Positions 25,534-34,566 of a stretch of 64,000 bases of DNA are shown in pieces; position 1 is the first letter of the stretch, and every line of letters starts with the position of its first letter. The translations under genes and the position numbers were made by a program. The notes beneath the pieces were generated by a model. It was not told where the DNA came from. It saw only the letters and a program-made list of their open reading frames with translations, and searched no databases. The stretch comes from Chitinophagales bacterium (lineage in GTDB: Bacteria > Bacteroidota > Bacteroidia > Chitinophagales > JADIYW01), in assembly GCA_023957235.1 (NCBI GenBank), contig JAMLHI010000001.1, forward strand, positions 1 to 64,000, written 5' to 3'.

Positions 25534-26778
25534 ATGAAAACAAATCATCCAATTTTATTTGCTGTATTTACAGCTATCATTCTATTATCTGCTTGTAAAA
25601 AAGAAACAAACAATAAACAAAAGGAAGAAAATACACCACCTATTGTTTTATTAAAAAGCAATCAATGGAAAGTAATGGCATCAGAAAGTATTTTAAAAAT
25701 TGAAGGTATCCTTGGAGGGAGCATTGGCACTGTAGCTTTCAACACTCAAAAAACAGGAGAATTACGTTGGTACACTATGCATAGTACAAAGTCTAATTTT
25801 AGTGGACAGAATGAAATTATTTTATACTCAGATGGGAAAGTTACAAAAGAAAACTTAGAAAACTCCCTAGGGCATGGCGGTCAAATAAAAACGATTTACG
25901 GTTCAGATATTTGGAAAATAAATTTATCTCCTGACAATATGTATCAAATTTCTAATGCTTATAAAAACAACCAAAATATCAACATCAATAAAGAATCTTC
26001 AAGAATTCCAAATTGGAAAAATTTGCAAGCATCAGAAGATGGTCTATTGACAAGTACAAAAACTAGTGGTTCTAACTCAATAGGTCATTTTCATTATGGC
26101 ACTCAACAATGGAAACACAACACTTATTATGGTAACAATACAGTAGCTATTAGATATAATGGACTGACTTACGCTGTCTCTTTGCTAAAAAATATGGACA
26201 CAAAAGGGATAAGTATTTATGTTGAAACAGATAGTATGATAAAAAAACCAGACAGTCAAATACCTTCTCTTTTCACTATTTATTACCCTATGAAAGAATT
26301 GAAGCTGATAGATATAGGATCTATACCTGGGTTTATTATGCATGCCACACTTTATAATGACAATCTATTTATTGTAACTGACAATTATCAATCTTCAAAC
26401 ACCCAATATTCTGTATATAAAATCAATCTTACTCAACTGAGTGCTTCATTAATACAAGCACCAACTTGGAATAAACCTTTTGGATTAGGCATTTCTGACA
26501 TTTTATATAATCAAACGATGATAGAAGTTGATGACGAAGGCAATTTATACGTAGTAGAAGTGAGGACAGAAAACCAAAAACCCTCTTATAGTATTCGAAA
26601 ATATCTTGCTAAAGGTGGAAGTGAAATCATTTTAAAAGAAGATGAGATAATACAATATACCCATATCCAAGCAATCAAGTATTTCAATGGCAAATTACAT
26701 GCAGCAATAAGCTATAAAGAAAAAATGCCAGAAGATAATACATATACATATCACCTTCAAATCATTGCGATGAAGTAA
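25534..26778 (+). CDS. Hypothetical lipoprotein, possibly beta-propeller
   Basis: A 414-residue exported lipoprotein. The signal is residues 1-20 with lipobox LLSAC (Cys21), followed by a Lys/Asn/Glu-rich linker. The body has repeating beta-rich stretches with Gly/Trp/Tyr and phrases such as VDDEGNLYVVEVRT and IQAIKYFNGKLHAAISY, which resemble blades of a propeller. I recognise no family and no catalytic residues. It stands alone between htpG and the DUF177-rpmF operon with no operon partner. A weak hairpin (26788-26805) follows the stop. Confidence 0.65.
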   Translation: MKTNHPILFAVFTAIILLSACKKETNNKQKEENTPPIVLLKSNQWKVMASESILKIEGILGGSIGTVAFNTQKTGELRWYTMHSTKSNFSGQNEIILYSDGKVTKENLENSLGHGGQIKTIYGSDIWKINLSPDNMYQISNAYKNNQNININKESSRIPNWKNLQASEDGLLTSTKTSGSNSIGHFHYGTQQWKHNTYYGNNTVAIRYNGLTYAVSLLKNMDTKGISIYVETDSMIKKPDSQIPSLFTIYYPMKELKLIDIGSIPGFIMHATLYNDNLFIVTDNYQSSNTQYSVYKINLTQLSASLIQAPTWNKPFGLGISDILYNQTMIEVDDEGNLYVVEVRTENQKPSYSIRKYLAKGGSEIILKEDEIIQYTHIQAIKYFNGKLHAAISYKEKMPEDNTYTYHLQIIAMK

Positions 26779-26941
26779 GGTATTATCTTATCAATTTAAT
26801 GATAAAATTCTTTCTACGAAAAAGAAAAAGAAGATAAGTGATTTATCCTCTATTCTCCCTAAAACCTAATCATAAGAAAACATAAAACATCAAACGATAT
26901 TAATAAAACTTCATAAAATGTTTTTTGTCAAAAAAAAAACA

Positions 26942-26949
26942 TATCTTTG
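26942..26949 (+). promoter_or_regulatory. -7 promoter element of the DUF177-rpmF operon
   Basis: TATCTTTG, an exact TAnnTTTG match, 28 bp before the ATG at 26978. A TTTTTTG sits upstream but at only 14 bp spacing. Confidence 0.6.
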
Positions 26950-26977
26950 CAGTCCTTAAAAACAGGGTAATGTTATC

Positions 26978-27517
26978 ATGAGTAAACAAGAAACATACAA
27001 CATTCCCTATATCGGGTTGAAAAGAGAAGTTCACACTTTCAATTATCAACTAGATGGAAAGTTCTTTAAAAAGGATGAATATTCACTTATCCAAGATGGA
27101 AAGGTTGATGTCAAACTTATTTTTGACAAAAGCAACACTCCTTACATTCTGGATTTTGATATTAGAGGTATCATACAGACAAATTGTGATAGATGTACTA
27201 CGGCAATTGATATTCCTATACAAGGCAATTATAAAGTCTATGTAAAGTTTGACCAAAATGCTGAAGATATAGAAGATGAAGATATGGAAATTCTATTTCT
27301 TCATCCCGAAAATCCAGTCATAGACATTGAAACATATCTGTACGATTTTCCTCTTCTATCCATTCCATATTCAAAAGTTTGTGAGGATGTCGGATTAACT
27401 TGCGATCCGGAATTTCTCAAATACATCCAAAGAGAGAATGAAGAAAAACTAAAAGAGACAGAAAATATCCCTGACCCAAGATGGGCAGAATTAAATAAAC
27501 TAAAAGATTTAAAATAA
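26978..27517 (+). CDS. DUF177 (YceD-like) protein
   Basis: A 179-residue cytoplasmic protein of the DUF177/YceD family, which almost always lies directly before rpmF and is thought to affect 23S rRNA or large-subunit maturation. Visible family marks are IIQTNCDRCTTAI, with a Cys-x2-Cys pair, and VCEDVGLTCDPEF, giving a possible metal site of four cysteines. The acidic middle stretch (AEDIEDEDMEILFL) is also typical. Six bp separate it from rpmF, so the two are co-transcribed. Confidence 0.85.
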   Translation: MSKQETYNIPYIGLKREVHTFNYQLDGKFFKKDEYSLIQDGKVDVKLIFDKSNTPYILDFDIRGIIQTNCDRCTTAIDIPIQGNYKVYVKFDQNAEDIEDEDMEILFLHPENPVIDIETYLYDFPLLSIPYSKVCEDVGLTCDPEFLKYIQRENEEKLKETENIPDPRWAELNKLKDLK

Positions 27518-27523
27518 ACAAAA

Positions 27524-27712
27524 ATGGCACATCCTAAGAGAAGACATTCGACGACTCGCAGAGATAAGCGTAGAACACACTACAAATTAGATGCTCCTAA
27601 TGTTGTAGTATGCAAAACAACTGGCGAAGCACATTTGCCTCACAGAGCTTATGAAGTGGACGGTAACGTATATTACAACGGTAGGCTTTTTATCCAAAAA
27701 GCTGAAGCGTAA
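27524..27712 (+). CDS. rpmF: 50S ribosomal protein bL32
   Basis: A 62-residue large-subunit protein beginning [21 protein letters not shown], the bL32 signature. The C-terminal half ([27 protein letters not shown]) has kept only one of the four cysteines of the zinc-ribbon form, so it is the zinc-independent version. It lies 6 bp after DUF177. A hairpin follows before efp. Confidence 0.96.
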   Translation: MAHPKRRHSTTRRDKRRTHYKLDAPNVVVCKTTGEAHLPHRAYEVDGNVYYNGRLFIQKAEA

Positions 27713-27731
27713 GCTAATGTCGTTTTAAAAT

Positions 27732-27765
27732 GATAGTGCCTACCGAATTTTTTCGGTGGGCTATC
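27732..27765 (+). terminator. Hairpin between rpmF and efp
   Basis: GATAG-n-GCC-ACCGAA pairs with TTCGGT-GGC-CTATC across 34 nt with minor mismatches, followed by a weak T-rich stretch (TTAATTTTAT). It may partly terminate, letting ribosomal genes be expressed above efp-accBC. Confidence 0.55.
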
Positions 27766-27796
27766 TTAATTTTATAAATTTACAACTTAAAAACTT

Positions 27797-28351
27797 ATGG
27801 CAGACTTCAAAAACGGTATGTGTATTAAATTCAACAACGATATTTTTCAAGTTGTAGAATTTCTCCATGTCAAACCTGGAAAAGGTGCGGCATTTGTAAG
27901 AACTAAATTAAAAAGTGTATCTACAGGAAGAGTATTGGAAAACACTTTCCCTTCAAATGCTAAAATTGAAGAAGTACGTGTAGAAAGAAGAGAATACCAA
28001 TATCTCTATAAAGAAGGCGACATGTTTAATTTTATGAACAACGAAACTTTCGAACAAATAGCTATCGAAGAAAAACTGATAAACAATGCTCCTTTATTAT
28101 TGGAAGGAATGATTTGTTCTATCACTTTCGATGCCAACGAAGAACGTCCAATGACATGTGAACTTCCAATGACGACTATCCAAGAAGTAACTTATACAGA
28201 GCCTGGACTGAAAGGTGATACAGCAACCAATGCTTTGAAACCATGTACTGTAGAATCTGGAGCAAAAGTAATGGTTCCTCTTTTTGTAAATACTGGTGAT
28301 AAAATTAAAATAAATACCGCTGATAACTCGTATATTGAGAGAGCGAAATAA
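27797..28351 (+). CDS. efp: Elongation factor P
   Basis: Binds ribosomes stalled on proline runs and promotes peptide bond formation. It is 184 residues with the usual three beta-barrel domains: N-terminal KOW-like domain 1-60, OB domain about 65-125 and C-terminal OB about 128-184. The tip loop is KPGKGAAF with Lys29 at the position that is modified in other bacteria; no modifying enzyme (EpmA, YmfI or EarP-type) is encoded in this window. It precedes accB and accC at short spacing, a known gene order in Bacteroidota. Confidence 0.96.
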   Translation: MADFKNGMCIKFNNDIFQVVEFLHVKPGKGAAFVRTKLKSVSTGRVLENTFPSNAKIEEVRVERREYQYLYKEGDMFNFMNNETFEQIAIEEKLINNAPLLLEGMICSITFDANEERPMTCELPMTTIQEVTYTEPGLKGDTATNALKPCTVESGAKVMVPLFVNTGDKIKINTADNSYIERAK

Positions 28352-28364
28352 ATATCACAAAATT

Positions 28365-28871
28365 ATGGATCAGGAATCTATTAAAGCACTTATCGAATTA
28401 GTGGATAAATCCAATATTGGTGAAGTTAAAATCGAACAAGGCAATTTCAAACTGACCATTCGGCATAAAGACTATCATCCAAAAGGGCTTATTCAAGCTA
28501 CAGCCTCTTTGACACCTGTACAAACAAGCCTACCTCATTTTACAGACACTCCTACACCCATTATTCCTAAAGAGACTCGTCCTTCTGAAACAGAGGAAAA
28601 GCCTCTTGAAACCAAAGAAGACACCTCCAAGTATATTGAAATCAAATCTCCTATGATAGGAACTTTTTACAGATCGTCATCTCCTGAAAGTGAACCATTT
28701 GTAAAAATTGGAGATGTTGTAAAAAAAGGAGCGGTGCTAGGCATCATTGAAGCTATGAAGCTATTCAATGAGATTGAATCAGAATTAGAAGGTACTATTG
28801 TAAAAGTTTTAGTAGATAATGCTACTCCAATAGAATATGACCAAGCATTATTTCTGATTGATCCAAGTTAA
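28365..28871 (+). CDS. accB: Biotin carboxyl carrier protein of acetyl-CoA carboxylase
   Basis: Carries CO2 on biotin for malonyl-CoA synthesis. The C-terminal biotinyl domain (about 91-168) contains EAMKLFNE with the biotinylated Lys132. A Pro/Thr-rich flexible linker (about 45-88) joins it to the N-terminal helix. I start at the ATG at 28365 (MDQESIKALIELVDKS), the standard AccB beginning; an in-frame TTG at 28335 lies inside efp. Length is 168. It is 13 bp after efp and 6 bp before accC, so it is one operon. Confidence 0.96.
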   Translation: MDQESIKALIELVDKSNIGEVKIEQGNFKLTIRHKDYHPKGLIQATASLTPVQTSLPHFTDTPTPIIPKETRPSETEEKPLETKEDTSKYIEIKSPMIGTFYRSSSPESEPFVKIGDVVKKGAVLGIIEAMKLFNEIESELEGTIVKVLVDNATPIEYDQALFLIDPS

Positions 28872-28877
28872 CAAACG

Positions 28878-30233
28878 ATGCTTTTTAAAAAAATTCTTAT
28901 TGCCAATAGAGGAGAAATTGCCCTCAGAATTATTCGCACTTGTAAAGAATTGGGTATTCCTACAGTCGCTGTATATTCCACCGCCGACAAAGAAAGTTTG
29001 CATGTCAAATTTGCTGACGAATCTGTCTGCATTGGACCTTCCTCCAGCAAAGAATCTTATTTAAACATTCATAATATTTTAGCTGCTGCTGAAATATCTG
29101 GAGCAGACGCAATACATCCAGGATATGGTTTCCTAGCTGAAAATGCTGTTTTTGCTGAATCTTGTCAAAAACAAGGAATAAAATTTATCGGTCCCACTGC
29201 TGCACAGATCAGGAAAATGGGAGATAAGATTACTGCAAAAGAAACAATGATAGCTGCAAACGTACCTGTCGTTCCTGGTTCTGAAGGACTTATTACTGAT
29301 GTATTGGAGGGTAAAAGAATCAGTGCACAAATTGGATATCCAATTATTCTTAAAGCTACTGCAGGAGGTGGAGGAAAAGGAATGCGTATTGTCTGGAATG
29401 AAGATGAATTTGAATATGCATACAACACTTCAAGCAACGAAGCAGGTGCAGCATTTGGAAATAGTGGAATGTATTTGGAAAAATATGTTGAAGAACCAAG
29501 ACACATTGAAATCCAAATTGCTGGAGACCAATATGGCAATAGCTGTCACATGTCCGAAAGAGACTGTTCCATTCAAAGAAGGCATCAGAAACTAGTTGAA
29601 GAAAGCCCTTCTCCTTTCGTAGATGAAATACTCAGAGAAAAACTGGGTGCTGCCGCTAGAAAAGCTGCAGAAGCAATTCAATATGAAAGTGTAGGAACTG
29701 TAGAATTTCTTGTGGACAAAAATAAAGACTTCTATTTTATGGAGATGAATACACGCATCCAAGTAGAACACCCAGTAACAGAAGAAGTTGTAGGCATGGA
29801 CATTATCCGCTTACAAATAGAATTGGCTGCTGGAAAAAAGATAGAAGAATCTGCTTATTTGCCTACTGGTCATGCTATTGAATGTCGTATTAATGCTGAA
29901 AATCCTTATAAAGATTTCATGCCTAATCCTGGAAAAATCCTTTCACTTCATACTAGTAAAGGATATGGAGTAAGAGTTGAAACACATATCTATGCAGGTT
30001 ATACCATTCCTCCTTTCTATGACTCTATGATTGCAAAAATCATCTGTAGAGGATCGACAAGAGATGAAGCCATCCAAAGAATGAAAAGAGCATTGGATGA
30101 ATTTAAAATCGAAGGAATTAAGACTACAATTCCTTTCCATAAGGCATTAATGAGGCATCCTGACTTTATATCAGGAAATTTTACAACAAAGTTTTTGGAA
30201 ACTTTTGATTTTAGTAAATTACCGATAGAATAA
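28878..30233 (+). CDS. accC: Biotin carboxylase subunit of acetyl-CoA carboxylase
   Basis: ATP-grasp enzyme that carboxylates the biotin on AccB. The N-terminal domain starts [20 protein letters not shown]. The ATP-grasp glycine loop GGGGKG is at 163-168, and [14 protein letters not shown] around 285-300 holds the catalytic residues. The C-terminal domain is complete and the length of 451 is normal. It is cytoplasmic and pairs with AccB; the carboxyltransferase genes are not in this window. It ends the DUF177-rpmF-efp-accB-accC run. A 9-bp inverted repeat follows. Confidence 0.97.
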   Translation: MLFKKILIANRGEIALRIIRTCKELGIPTVAVYSTADKESLHVKFADESVCIGPSSSKESYLNIHNILAAAEISGADAIHPGYGFLAENAVFAESCQKQGIKFIGPTAAQIRKMGDKITAKETMIAANVPVVPGSEGLITDVLEGKRISAQIGYPIILKATAGGGGKGMRIVWNEDEFEYAYNTSSNEAGAAFGNSGMYLEKYVEEPRHIEIQIAGDQYGNSCHMSERDCSIQRRHQKLVEESPSPFVDEILREKLGAAARKAAEAIQYESVGTVEFLVDKNKDFYFMEMNTRIQVEHPVTEEVVGMDIIRLQIELAAGKKIEESAYLPTGHAIECRINAENPYKDFMPNPGKILSLHTSKGYGVRVETHIYAGYTIPPFYDSMIAKIICRGSTRDEAIQRMKRALDEFKIEGIKTTIPFHKALMRHPDFISGNFTTKFLETFDFSKLPIE

Positions 30234-30241
30234 CCTACAAA

Positions 30242-30275
30242 TTAGAAATTCGTTTATTGTAATTCCAATTTCTAA
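30242..30275 (+). terminator. Inverted repeat after accC
   Basis: TTAGAAATT (30242-30250) and AATTTCTAA (30267-30275) are perfectly complementary with a 16-nt loop. There is no T-run, so termination is uncertain. Confidence 0.35.
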
Positions 30276-30316
30276 ATGTGATGCTTTTCCCAAATAATTA
30301 GTCAAAAAATAAAAAA

Positions 30317-30526
30317 ATGAGAGCTGAACCTAACTTAGGAAACATTGAACGTATTGTCAGAGTAGTCATTGCTATCATTTTAATATCTTTATATTTTTTA
30401 GGTTTTGTTCCAAGAACTGTAGGTATTTTACTTACAATTTTAGGTGGAATCTTAGTAGCATCAGCCTATCTCAGTTTTTGTCCACTGTGGGGAATATTAA
30501 GAATTTCTACTAAAAAACAAAAATGA
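30317..30526 (+). CDS. DUF2892 (YgaP-like) membrane protein
   Basis: A 69-residue inner-membrane protein with two helices (about 15-33 and 37-56). The N-terminal NLGNIERIVRVVIAI and the C-terminal YLSFCPLWGILRIST are the DUF2892 family marks; the conserved Cys in SFCPLWG is present. The YgaP membrane anchor belongs to the same family, but no rhodanese domain is attached here. Function unknown. It appears monocistronic between accC and asnS. Confidence 0.85.
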   Translation: MRAEPNLGNIERIVRVVIAIILISLYFLGFVPRTVGILLTILGGILVASAYLSFCPLWGILRISTKKQK

Positions 30527-30599
30527 GATTTCATTCATAGCTTATAGTTAACTAAAATATTGTATCTGTTATTCCATCTAAAAAGATAAGTAGTTTTCA

Positions 30600-30607
30600 T
30601 ATCTTTG
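30600..30607 (+). promoter_or_regulatory. -7 promoter element of asnS-rpoN
   Basis: TATCTTTG, an exact TAnnTTTG match, 25 bp before the asnS ATG. Confidence 0.65.
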
Positions 30608-30632
30608 CGCTTCTATTTTAAAGGCAAAAACG

Positions 30633-32072
30633 ATGACGCCAAAGACAATTGCAACAATATTAAAAGATGCCCAGATAGGCAAAGAAATAACTATCAAAGG
30701 ATGGGTAAGGACAAAACGAGACAGTAAGAATGTTATCTTTATCAATATCAATGATGGTTCAACTATAAAAAACATACAGGCAGTTGTAGTGCCTACGGAT
30801 ATTGAAGAAAGCATAATTCATCAAGTAGTCACAGGAGCGGGAGTTGCAATTACAGGCATTTTAACTCCATCACAAGGTAGCGGACAAGATGTTGAATTGT
30901 TAGCCTCTCATATTATAGTCTATGGTACCGCTGACCCAGAAAAATACCCATTACAACCCAAAAAACACTCCTTAGAGTTTTTACGTGAAATCGCTCATTT
31001 GCGCCCTCGTACCAATACATTTGGAGCTATTTTAAGAATCAGACACGCTTTAGCTTATGCTATTCATCAGTTTTTCAATGAAAGAGGATTTTTTTATCTC
31101 CATACTCCTATCATAACTGGGTCAGATGCAGAAGGTGCTGGAGAAATGTTTAGAGTAACGACTTTAGATCCTAAGAACCCTCCTTTAAATGACAAGGGAG
31201 CAGTAGATTATAAAGAAGATTTTTTTGGAAGAGAAACCAATCTCACCGTCTCTGGTCAGCTGGAAGGAGAATTAGGGGCAATGGCATTAGGAAAGATTTA
31301 CACTTTCGGTCCTACTTTTCGTGCTGAAAATTCAAATACAGCTCGCCACTTGGCAGAGTTTTGGATGATAGAACCCGAAATGGCCTTTTACGAACTTGAA
31401 GACAATATGGATCTTGCAGAGGAATTTTTGCAATATTTAGTCAAGTATGCTTTAGATAATTGTAGTGATGATATAGCGTTTTTAGAAAAAAGATTATTAG
31501 ACGAAGAAAAATCGTTGAAAAAAGAAGAACAATCTCCCTTGCCATTAAGAGAAAAACTTCATTTTGTAGTCAATAATTCATTCAAAAGATTAACCTATAC
31601 TGAGGCCATTAAAATATTGGAAAATTCCAAACCCAATAAAAAAGGACAATTTAAATATCCTGTTTCTTGGGGAACAGATTTGCAATCAGAACATGAAAGA
31701 TATTTGGTAGAAAAAGAATTTAACGCACCAGTAATATTGACTGATTATCCTAGAGAAATTAAATCTTTCTACATGAAACAAAGCGAAGATGGAAAGACTG
31801 TTAGAGCAATGGATGTCTTATTTCCAGGAATCGGCGAAATCATAGGAGGCTCTCAAAGAGAAGAAGATTATGACAAATTAATCAAACGAGTAGATGAAGT
31901 AGGAATTGATCATGAAACAATTTGGTGGTACTTAGAAACTAGAAAATTTGGCACTGTACCCCATAGTGGTTTTGGATTAGGATTTGAAAGATTAGTTCTT
32001 TTTGTGACTGGAATGAAAAATATAAGAGATGTCATTCCTTTTCCTCGCACACCTAAAAGTGCAAACTTTTAA
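30633..32072 (+). CDS. asnS: Asparaginyl-tRNA synthetase
   Basis: Class IIb synthetase charging tRNA-Asn; two tRNA-Asn genes lie at 60856-61087. The N-terminal OB fold (about 15-105, [21 protein letters not shown]) is followed by the catalytic domain. That domain has motif 2 around [21 protein letters not shown] and motif 3 [15 protein letters not shown] near residue 447. It ends with the family-typical [16 protein letters not shown]. The length of 479 is normal. Its presence indicates direct Asn charging. Followed by rpoN after 44 bp, likely co-transcribed. Confidence 0.97.
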   Translation: MTPKTIATILKDAQIGKEITIKGWVRTKRDSKNVIFININDGSTIKNIQAVVVPTDIEESIIHQVVTGAGVAITGILTPSQGSGQDVELLASHIIVYGTADPEKYPLQPKKHSLEFLREIAHLRPRTNTFGAILRIRHALAYAIHQFFNERGFFYLHTPIITGSDAEGAGEMFRVTTLDPKNPPLNDKGAVDYKEDFFGRETNLTVSGQLEGELGAMALGKIYTFGPTFRAENSNTARHLAEFWMIEPEMAFYELEDNMDLAEEFLQYLVKYALDNCSDDIAFLEKRLLDEEKSLKKEEQSPLPLREKLHFVVNNSFKRLTYTEAIKILENSKPNKKGQFKYPVSWGTDLQSEHERYLVEKEFNAPVILTDYPREIKSFYMKQSEDGKTVRAMDVLFPGIGEIIGGSQREEDYDKLIKRVDEVGIDHETIWWYLETRKFGTVPHSGFGLGFERLVLFVTGMKNIRDVIPFPRTPKSANF

Positions 32073-32116
32073 ACATCAATAGCTCTTTTTCGTATATAAA
32101 TAAAAGAAGACAACTT

Positions 32117-33589
32117 ATGCTCCATCAGACTCTAAGTCAAAAAATGCTCCAAAAGCTATCGCCACAACAAATTCAACTAATGAAATTATTGCAGGTGCCG
32201 ACTGCCTCTTTGGAACAAAGAATAAAAGAAGAACTGGAAATTAATCCTGCCTTGGAAGAAGGCTCTAATGAATCTGAATTTGAAAGTGAAGGATTGTCAG
32301 AAGCCCAAGAAACTGATAACGAACATGATTCAGATGACACTTCCAGCTCAGACGAAGACTTAGGATTAGATGATTACCTTGATAAAGAAAGCTATGACTA
32401 TAGAGAAGATGGGGATGAGTATTCAAGTGAAGATGATAATAAGACCATTCCAATTGCGGTAGGAAAAAGTTTTCATGACCTACTATACGAACAATTATCT
32501 TTACTCAATTTGGATGAAGATGAATATATTATTGCCGATCAAATTGTAGGAAGCATAGATGATGATGGCTATATCCGAAGAGAAATTGATGCAATAGTTG
32601 ATGACATTGCATTCTCTCGTGGTATTATGGTGACAGAGGAACAAGTCGAAAAAGTATTGAAAGATATCCAATATTTTGACCCTGCTGGAATTGGTGCAAG
32701 AGATTTGCAAGAGTGTTTATTGATACAACTAAAACGAAAAAATGACCCTAAGGCCATTACAAAATATGCTATCCTTGTAATAGAAAATCATTTTGAATCT
32801 TTTACCAAAAAACATTATGACAAGCTACTCAAACAATTAAACATTGATGAGAGCACACTTAAAGAAGTAATAGATGAGATTTTGAAGCTCAACCCAAAAC
32901 CTGGAGGCTCAAGTGCTGGTACTAGTATTGGTTTGCAACAAGTCATTATTCCAGATTTCACTTTGATTAACAATAATGGGAAACTAGAAGTGTTGCTCAA
33001 TGGTAAGAATGCTCCTGATCTTCGTGTCAGCGAAAGCTTTAAAGACATGATAAAAGATTATAACAAAAGCAAAGTCAAAGACAAAAAGCAAAAAGAAGCT
33101 CTTTTATTCATCAAACAAAAAATAGATTCTGCCAAATGGTTTATTGATGCTATAAAACAAAGACAACACACCCTTCTAATCACTATGAATGCAATTGTTT
33201 CATACCAAAAAGATTATTTACTTACAGGTGATGAAATACAAATGCGACCAATGATATTAAAAGATATTGCAGAGATAACAGAATTAGATATTTCTACAAT
33301 TTCTAGAGTAGCCAACAGCAAATATATTCAAACAGAGTTTGGTACTTTTCTTCTAAAAAATTTCTTCTCTGAATCCCTACAAACAGATAGTGGAGAGGAA
33401 GTTTCAACTCGTGAAGTCAAAAAAATATTGGAAGACTTAATAGATATTGAGGACAAAGGCAAACCAATGTCAGACGAACAACTCACTGAGGCTCTTACTG
33501 AAAAGGGATACAATATAGCACGACGGACTGTAGCAAAATACAGAGAACAACTCAACATCCCTGTAGCAAGGTTAAGAAAAGAGTTGTAA
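32117..33589 (+). CDS. rpoN: RNA polymerase sigma-54 factor
   Basis: Alternative sigma factor that needs AAA+ activators. Region I (MLHQTLSQKMLQKLSPQQIQLMKLLQVPT) is Gln/Leu-rich as expected. A very acidic region II (about 50-115) is followed by the core-binding domain, an HTH and the C-terminal RpoN box ARRTVAKYRE at 468-477. The length of 490 is normal. No bacterial enhancer-binding protein is encoded in this window. It lies downstream of asnS, a neighbourhood seen in other Bacteroidota. Confidence 0.96.
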   Translation: MLHQTLSQKMLQKLSPQQIQLMKLLQVPTASLEQRIKEELEINPALEEGSNESEFESEGLSEAQETDNEHDSDDTSSSDEDLGLDDYLDKESYDYREDGDEYSSEDDNKTIPIAVGKSFHDLLYEQLSLLNLDEDEYIIADQIVGSIDDDGYIRREIDAIVDDIAFSRGIMVTEEQVEKVLKDIQYFDPAGIGARDLQECLLIQLKRKNDPKAITKYAILVIENHFESFTKKHYDKLLKQLNIDESTLKEVIDEILKLNPKPGGSSAGTSIGLQQVIIPDFTLINNNGKLEVLLNGKNAPDLRVSESFKDMIKDYNKSKVKDKKQKEALLFIKQKIDSAKWFIDAIKQRQHTLLITMNAIVSYQKDYLLTGDEIQMRPMILKDIAEITELDISTISRVANSKYIQTEFGTFLLKNFFSESLQTDSGEEVSTREVKKILEDLIDIEDKGKPMSDEQLTEALTEKGYNIARRTVAKYREQLNIPVARLRKEL

Positions 33590-33638
33590 TATCAACGATA
33601 GCATATTTATTTCAAAAATCCTTCTAAATTATAAATTG

Positions 33639-34307
33639 ATGAAAGACCAAAATCCATTTCTGAAAATTATTTTCAAATTTATTGCTATAGTTTTTCATCC
33701 TCTTTTAATGCCTACTTATGGTACATTATTGTTTTTGTGGGCATTTCCTTCAATAACACCGAGTACACCCGTAGAAGATGGTGACATTGTAAGAACGCCT
33801 CAACATGTATTAATGTCTATCATTATCAACACCTTTTTGATGCCACTTATTGCCATTCTAATGATGAAAGCATTAGGATTTATTAAAAGTTTTGAAATGG
33901 AAGATAAAAAAGACCGTATTATTCCATTTATTGCAACAATGACATTTTATATCTGGGCATTTTTAGCTGTCAAAGATTACTTTCATTTTATGCCCAATAT
34001 CTACATCATATTTATTTTGGGAACAGTTATCTCTCTCATGTTGTCATTTTTTATCAACTTATTCTTCAAATTAAGCATCCACATGGTAGGAGCTGGAGGT
34101 ATGCTAGTTGCTACTATGTTGATGATGATGAATGCTGAAAAATCATTGGCAGGGATATTTTTATTGATAATTATTCTTAATGGATTGATTGCGACTGCAA
34201 GACTCTATCTCAAAGCCCATACAATAAAAGAGTTGTATATTGGCTTTTTAGTGGGTATTGGAGGACAAATGGTAGCAGTCACATTTTTCAGCAAATTTCT
34301 TAGATAG
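33639..34307 (+). CDS. Hypothetical multispanning membrane protein
   Basis: A 222-residue inner-membrane protein with about six hydrophobic helices and few soluble loops. The start is the ATG at 33639; a TTG one codon upstream is less likely. I see no PAP2 phosphatase, rhomboid or transporter motif. It has a conserved look (HPLLMPTYGTLLFLW; MEDKKDRIIPFI) of a Bacteroidota family found near rpoN. It is 49 bp after rpoN and may belong to the asnS-rpoN unit. The 259 bp after it, before the ceramidase gene, hold only a small 6-bp hairpin at 34320-34334. Confidence 0.7.
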   Translation: MKDQNPFLKIIFKFIAIVFHPLLMPTYGTLLFLWAFPSITPSTPVEDGDIVRTPQHVLMSIIINTFLMPLIAILMMKALGFIKSFEMEDKKDRIIPFIATMTFYIWAFLAVKDYFHFMPNIYIIFILGTVISLMLSFFINLFFKLSIHMVGAGGMLVATMLMMMNAEKSLAGIFLLIIILNGLIATARLYLKAHTIKELYIGFLVGIGGQMVAVTFFSKFLR

Positions 34308-34566
34308 CTCTTTAAAATGTCAAAGATGCTTTGAGATGACTATTCACCATAGCCTCTCATTTTTTAAATTTTCAGATGAATGTTACTACATTCAGTACCA
34401 GTAATTTAAACCTAAAAGTGTTCTTCAACAGTATTTCAATCATATCCAATTCCCTTTACAGCACATTTTAACAATTATCAAAACTTATTTTTTTTTGAAA
34501 AGGCATTTATTTATAATTAACTATTAATTTTAAGCTATTCTAATCACTAAAAACAGTTAGGGAAAA

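Noticed and set aside
33639-34307. PAP2 phosphatase assignment for the membrane protein after rpoN
   Set aside because: The PAP2 motifs KxxxxxxRP, PSGH and SRxxxxxHxxxD are absent.
34308-34566. Possible small gene or ncRNA between the membrane protein and the ceramidase
   Set aside because: Only a 6-bp hairpin (34320-34334) and AT-rich DNA are visible; no promoter-terminator pair or open frame stands out.
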